Positions 7,378-10,434 of a DNA stretch of 10,434 bases are shown here, in pieces. The notes under the pieces are model-generated. The model made no database searches and was not told where the DNA came from. It saw nothing but the letters and a program-made list of their open reading frames with translations. The stretch covers positions 6,434 to 16,867 of the forward strand of contig DCBP01000072.1 in the NCBI GenBank assembly GCA_002314055.1, read 5' to 3'. Both the position numbers and the translations under genes were made by a program. Positions within the stretch are counted from its first letter, which is position 1. Every line of letters begins with the position of its first letter. This DNA is from Prevotella sp. UBA1104 (GTDB lineage Bacteria; Bacteroidota; Bacteroidia; Bacteroidales; Bacteroidaceae).

Positions 7378-7884
7378 ATGAATCAAACAACTAAAAAATA
7401 TAGAATTATGGAAGCAATCATTACAGCAGCTACAGTTCTCGCATCTTACCTTAACGTAGCAACAGCTAACCAGAGCGGTTATGTATACAATGCATCTTTC
7501 GAAGACAACAACGTGGCACGTATCGAGGTTCTAAACGATAACGGCGGCGTTCTCACCAACAAGCTGCAGCAACGCTTCACTTACGACGGCCGCGGCAGAC
7601 TTGCATCTAAGGAAACTCTACGATGGAATGCCGAAACGGGAGAATTCCAACCGTCGGAACTATACACATACTCTTATGACAACTACGGATACAGCATGTC
7701 GATGAGACGCTGGGACAAGATGTCTTCTTCTTACGCTCCTTCCGGCGACATGACGGTTTATCACATGGTTGGCGACAAGGTGATGGCGGTTGACACATAC
7801 AAACGCAGCAGTCAGCAAGCTCCGTTTGAACTCACTTCCGGCATTCTCGTGATGAATCCCGACACTAATTTTGCCATGATGTAA
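7378..7884 (+). CDS. Small exported protein, DUF3836-like
   Basis: The 168-residue protein starts with a likely signal peptide (about 1-31): a basic n-region (TTKKYR), a hydrophobic stretch (AIITAATVLASYLNVATA) and a mature start near NQSGYVYN. The ATG at 7378 is preferred because the alternative Met11 (7408) would lose the positive n-region. The mature part has YD-repeat-like segments, RFTYDGRGRLASKETLRWN and YTYSYDNYGY, a pattern I associate with DUF3836, a family of small secreted Bacteroidales proteins of unknown function. This assignment is from memory of the pattern, not a search. No enzyme motif or lipobox is visible. It is divergent from the ECF sigma gene, separated by 223 bases, so the two may share regulation. 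It ends in a strong shared terminator. Confidence 0.75.
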   Translation: MNQTTKKYRIMEAIITAATVLASYLNVATANQSGYVYNASFEDNNVARIEVLNDNGGVLTNKLQQRFTYDGRGRLASKETLRWNAETGEFQPSELYTYSYDNYGYSMSMRRWDKMSSSYAPSGDMTVYHMVGDKVMAVDTYKRSSQQAPFELTSGILVMNPDTNFAMM

Positions 7885-7941
7885 AAAACTGACATTTGAT
7901 TTTGTTACGCAATTATATAAAGGATAACCTAAATTAGAATG

Positions 7942-7979
7942 AAAGCAGGACGGCATGCGTGCCGTCCTGCTTTTTTTTT
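7942..7979. terminator. Bidirectional Rho-independent terminator between convergent genes
   Basis: GCAGGACGGCA (7945-7955) pairs perfectly with TGCCGTCCTGC (7960-7970) around a TGCG loop, extended by flanking AAA/TTT and followed by nine T on the plus strand (7971-7979). It ends the plus-strand gene stopping at 7884. The minus-strand gene has its stop codon TAA at 7980-7978, inside the A-tract, and runs straight into the same stem, so the hairpin probably serves both. Confidence 0.9.
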
Positions 7980-8829
7980 AATCTTCCAACTTGTTGTATT
8001 CCTCGTCACTAACAGGCTCAAGCCATTCGTTTGGTGCTGCCCCCGGACAGGAGTTCTCCACTGCCACATGCGTGGCGATATGCTGGAACCATGAGTCTTT
8101 CTGTGCGCCATGCCAGTGTTTCACTCCCTCTGGAATGTCTATCACGTCGCCTGCCTTGAGCGGAATTGCCGGTTTTCCCCACTCCTGATACCAGCCCCTG
8201 CCCGACACACAGATGAGTATCTGGCGCGCACCATGGTGGATGTGCCAGTTGTTGCGACAGCCCGGTTCAAAGGTAACATTGCTCATCGGCAAGGCGGTCT
8301 TCTCGTCTTTGTTGAGGTTCTTCGGGGCGAGCGATGCAAGATGACTGTTGCCGATAAAGTATTTGGCATACGCCGTATTGGGGTTGCCAATTGGGAAGGT
8401 CAAGTTTTCTTTTCCATTGTCGTCAGACGCAACCGTGTTTTTATCATCATCCGCCCAAACTTCCTTGGCAAGACGGAAGGCCGCCCATGCCTTTGGCCAT
8501 CCGGCATAGAATGCCATGTGGGTGATTATCTCCGAAATCTCCGTACGGGTAATTCCGTTGCCTTTTGCCGTCTGGAGGTGATATTTCAGCGAACTGTCGG
8601 TTATTCCCTGACTGATGAGCGAGGTGATTGTAACGAGGCTGCGGTCGCGCAGCGAGAGGAGGTCGTTGCGGCTCCATACTTCTCCGAAGAGTACATCGTC
8701 GTTGAGACGGGCAAACTCCGGAGCGAACTCGCCCAGTTGGGCGCGTCCGGCTGTCTGTACTATTTTCTTTTGTGCCATAACGCTTAATGATATTATTGCC
8801 AATAATGTTAATAATCCTGTTTTCTTCAT
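7978..8829 (-). CDS. Exported carboxymuconolactone decarboxylase-like / cupin two-domain protein
   Basis: The 283-residue protein has a signal peptide (about 1-20, KKTGLLTLLAIISLSVMAQ). Residues about 35-125 match the carboxymuconolactone decarboxylase/AhpD-like helical fold (RDRSLVTITSLISQG, HLQTAKGNGIT, EIITHMAFYAGWPKAW). They lack the CxxC of AhpD, so peroxidase activity of that type is not expected. Residues about 180-260 form a cupin: motif 1 is WHIHHGARQILICVSGRGW and motif 2 is GDVIDIPEGVKHWHG. Likely metal ligands are His196, His198, Gln203 and His238. Gln in place of the usual Glu is known from the manganese cupin hydroxynitrile lyases, so this is a recognised subtype. The substrate is unknown. 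It stands alone as a transcription unit with a -7-like box 35 bases upstream and an AGGA close to the ATG. Confidence 0.88.
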   Translation of the reverse strand: MKKTGLLTLLAIISLSVMAQKKIVQTAGRAQLGEFAPEFARLNDDVLFGEVWSRNDLLSLRDRSLVTITSLISQGITDSSLKYHLQTAKGNGITRTEISEIITHMAFYAGWPKAWAAFRLAKEVWADDDKNTVASDDNGKENLTFPIGNPNTAYAKYFIGNSHLASLAPKNLNKDEKTALPMSNVTFEPGCRNNWHIHHGARQILICVSGRGWYQEWGKPAIPLKAGDVIDIPEGVKHWHGAQKDSWFQHIATHVAVENSCPGAAPNEWLEPVSDEEYNKLED

Positions 8830-8863
8830 ATCCTCAGGTTTTATGAGTTCTGATTCATGGATG

Positions 8864-8871
8864 CAAAGTTA
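8864..8871 (-). promoter_or_regulatory. Bacteroidetes -7 promoter element for the cupin protein gene
   Basis: The minus strand reads TAACTTTG, the same octamer found upstream of the chelatase gene and a full match to TAnnTTTG, 35 bases upstream of the ATG at 8829. No TTTG -33 box was found at the normal distance. Confidence 0.55.
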
Positions 8872-9048
8872 AAGAAAACATGACTTACGGATGCTACCCT
8901 AAATACGGAATACATTATCCGAATTACTGAAGAATATCAAAAATACGCTTGTTTTTTTTAGCTAAACTTAATTTCCACCACACTTTTCTCTTATAAATAA
9001 AAAGGAAACAAAAATATGGATAAAAAGGTTTATCCCGAAAAAAAAGAC

Positions 9049-9056
9049 TAAATTTG
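9049..9056 (+). promoter_or_regulatory. Bacteroidetes -7 promoter element for the sigma/macro-like fusion gene
   Basis: TAAATTTG matches TAnnTTTG, 26 bases before the ATG at 9082, giving a predicted leader of about 20 bases. A weak TTTA lies at 9029-9032, somewhat too close for a standard -33 box. Confidence 0.55.
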
Positions 9057-9081
9057 CGAACTAAGAAACGAGAGAAGCAAT

Positions 9082-10278
9082 ATGGAAAAAGAAAAGATAT
9101 TGACAGAGAATACAAATACGCCGAAAGTAACAAATCTCTCGGCATTGACTGACGACGAGATTCTACAAGGCTTAAGGGATTCAAATCCGAAGATTGTAAA
9201 GGAATATTTCTACGGTTACTGCCGTGTGGCTTATTGCATCTACGACAGGAAATATAGTCTGCGGAGCAAGCCTGGACTGGACTTCTACTCGCTCGCACAC
9301 GAATATTACCTTTATCTCTATGAGCACCACTTCAAGCCTCTTGAGGACAGGAAGCCAAGCGCGTCGCTCAAGACGTGGATGGTCAACGGATTCCGCTTCT
9401 TGACACTCGACAAACTGAAGGCTGTGGTGAAGGAACACCGCTTCGAGAGTTTCGAGGCAAGGCAGGAGAACAGGAAAATGAAGTTTGACGTAACCGACAA
9501 TATGTTTGAACAAGAACTTTACCGCACGATAGAAGACATCGGCAACAGATGCTATGGTCGCGACAGCAAGAACGCCATCATCCTGAAAATGCTATACATC
9601 GAGGGCTTCAAGGGCAAGGACGTGGCTGCGCAGTTGGGCATGACGGCATCTGCCGTTACACAGCGTTGCCAGAAGATGATGCACGATGTGGTGATTCCGT
9701 ATTTCAAGAGATATTTCGATGCCTCGGAATACGAGACAAGCCTGTCATTCTGCGAGGAGCAAGAGGCAAAGAATTCTGCAGACATGTCTTACGCTGCCTC
9801 ACCAAGGATGTGCATAATGGCATGCAGTGGGGATAATAATAACGATAACTCTAATCATTATACAAATAATTACAATAGTATGGAAAACTTAAAGAAAGAC
9901 AGGATTACTCCTCAGTGGATAAACTCATTGAAGGAGAACGAGATTTTCGTGTTTGGTAGCAACCTTGCCGGCATGCATGGCGGTGGTGCAGCCCGTGTAG
10001 CCCGTTTACACTTTGGAGCAGTAATGGGACAAGGCGTAGGTATGCAAGGTCAGAGCTATGCCATCCCTACGATGCAGGGAGGAACGGATACCATTCAGCC
10101 TTACGTGGCTGAATTCATCGCCTATGCCCGTCAGAATCCCGACAAGAAGTTCCTTGTCACACCTATCGGCTGCGGCATTGCCGGATTTGAATCGGAAGAC
10201 ATTGCCCCACTGTTTGAGAAGGCTAAAGAGGTAAAGAATATCAGTCTGCCGGAGAGTTTCTGGGAGGTGATGAAGTGA
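9082..10278 (+). CDS. Sigma-70-like protein fused to a macro-domain-like module
   Basis: One open frame of 398 residues has two unrelated halves. Residues about 20-212 are sigma-70-like: a region 2-like helical part (EYFYGYCRVAYCIYDRKY, DFYSLAHEYYLYLY, LKTWMVNGFRFLTLDKLK) and a region 4-like helix-turn-helix (NAIILKMLYIEGFKGKDVAAQLGMTASAVTQR, about 164-195). Residues 213-266 are a linker, Asn-rich at 251-265. Residues about 267-398 resemble the macro-domain-like family that includes the phage-associated A1S_2505 proteins: EIFVFGSNLAGMHGGGAA (287-304), GQSYAIPT (323-330) and VTPIGCGIAGF (359-369), glycine loops of the kind that bind ADP-ribose or related nucleotides. Met267 (ATG at 9880) could start the second module alone (132 residues). 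The linker DNA is far more AT-rich than its flanks and has five TAA triplets in the -1 frame. The halves may therefore be a true fusion, two genes joined recently, or an indel artefact. Ligand and target promoters are unknown. Confidence 0.8.
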   Translation: MEKEKILTENTNTPKVTNLSALTDDEILQGLRDSNPKIVKEYFYGYCRVAYCIYDRKYSLRSKPGLDFYSLAHEYYLYLYEHHFKPLEDRKPSASLKTWMVNGFRFLTLDKLKAVVKEHRFESFEARQENRKMKFDVTDNMFEQELYRTIEDIGNRCYGRDSKNAIILKMLYIEGFKGKDVAAQLGMTASAVTQRCQKMMHDVVIPYFKRYFDASEYETSLSFCEEQEAKNSADMSYAASPRMCIMACSGDNNNDNSNHYTNNYNSMENLKKDRITPQWINSLKENEIFVFGSNLAGMHGGGAARVARLHFGAVMGQGVGMQGQSYAIPTMQGGTDTIQPYVAEFIAYARQNPDKKFLVTPIGCGIAGFESEDIAPLFEKAKEVKNISLPESFWEVMK

Positions 10279-10329
10279 GATAAATAAATTAATCAACTTT
10301 CTGATTTAGACACCACCCAAAAACGCAGT

Positions 10330-10400
10330 AACGTTTGGGCCAAACATCGGAAGCGTTTGGGCTAGACACCGGAAGCGTTTGGGCCAAACAGCAGGAGCGT
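10330..10400. repeat. Tandem repeat of about 22 bp with palindromic core
   Basis: Three consecutive units start at 10330, 10352 and 10374, of 22, 22 and 23 bases. Units 1 and 3 contain GTTTGGGCCAAAC, an inverted repeat of GTTTGG around one G. Unit 2 carries two changes in it (GTTTGGGCTAGAC). Each unit ends in a purine-rich GGA and is followed by AGCG or GCG. A degenerate start (AACGCAGTA) precedes and a decayed GCGTATTC follows. No start codon or plausible gene covers it. It lies about 50 bases after the fusion gene, where no conventional terminator is visible. Confidence 0.75.
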
Positions 10401-10434
10401 ATTCCTGTACTAAATGATGTTTACTGGATTTACT

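Noticed and set aside
9549..9836. Separate gene in the -1 frame inside the fusion gene
   Set aside because: It lies in a shifted frame within the well-supported sigma-like region 4; its translation has no recognisable fold. Only its ending TAA is of interest.
10330..10400. CRISPR array
   Set aside because: Units are only about 22 bases and directly contiguous; there are no unique spacers and no cas genes.

Overview
The window looks like chromosomal DNA from a member of the Bacteroidales, most likely Prevotella or a close relative. The basis is moderate GC, weak or absent Shine-Dalgarno sequences, several upstream boxes matching the Bacteroidetes -7 promoter element TAnnTTTG, a large secreted protein ending in a type IX secretion (T9SS)-like sorting domain, and a small exported protein resembling the Bacteroidales-restricted DUF3836 family. 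No rRNA, tRNA, transposase or CRISPR array was seen.

Layout: positions 1-120 hold an inverted repeat and a GC-rich palindrome. Next come genes on the minus strand: an exported CbiK-like chelatase (126-971); a 1057-residue multidomain secreted protein (1242-4415) with a terminator behind it; an unrecognised 369-residue exported protein (4675-5784), also with a terminator; a one-pass membrane protein placed like an anti-sigma factor (5940-6632); and an ECF sigma factor (6666-7154). The sigma and membrane-protein genes are 33 bases apart and look like one transcription unit; the 369-residue protein may be its third member. Divergently on the plus strand lies the DUF3836-like gene (7378-7884). 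It converges, through a strong shared hairpin terminator, on a minus-strand gene for an exported carboxymuconolactone decarboxylase-like/cupin protein (7978-8829). Divergent from that is the most unusual gene (9082-10278): one open frame joining a sigma-70-like protein to a macro-domain-like module through an Asn-rich linker. The window ends in a short tandem repeat with a palindromic core.

The genes do not form one pathway. Five of the eight proteins appear to be exported and one more is membrane-anchored, with two separate sigma-like regulators, which suggests a region concerned with the cell envelope and its regulation. The best candidate for something undescribed is the sigma/macro-like fusion, whose linker DNA carries a run of TAA triplets in the -1 frame. 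That could mean a recent gene fusion, a frameshift-controlled pair of products, or a sequencing error.
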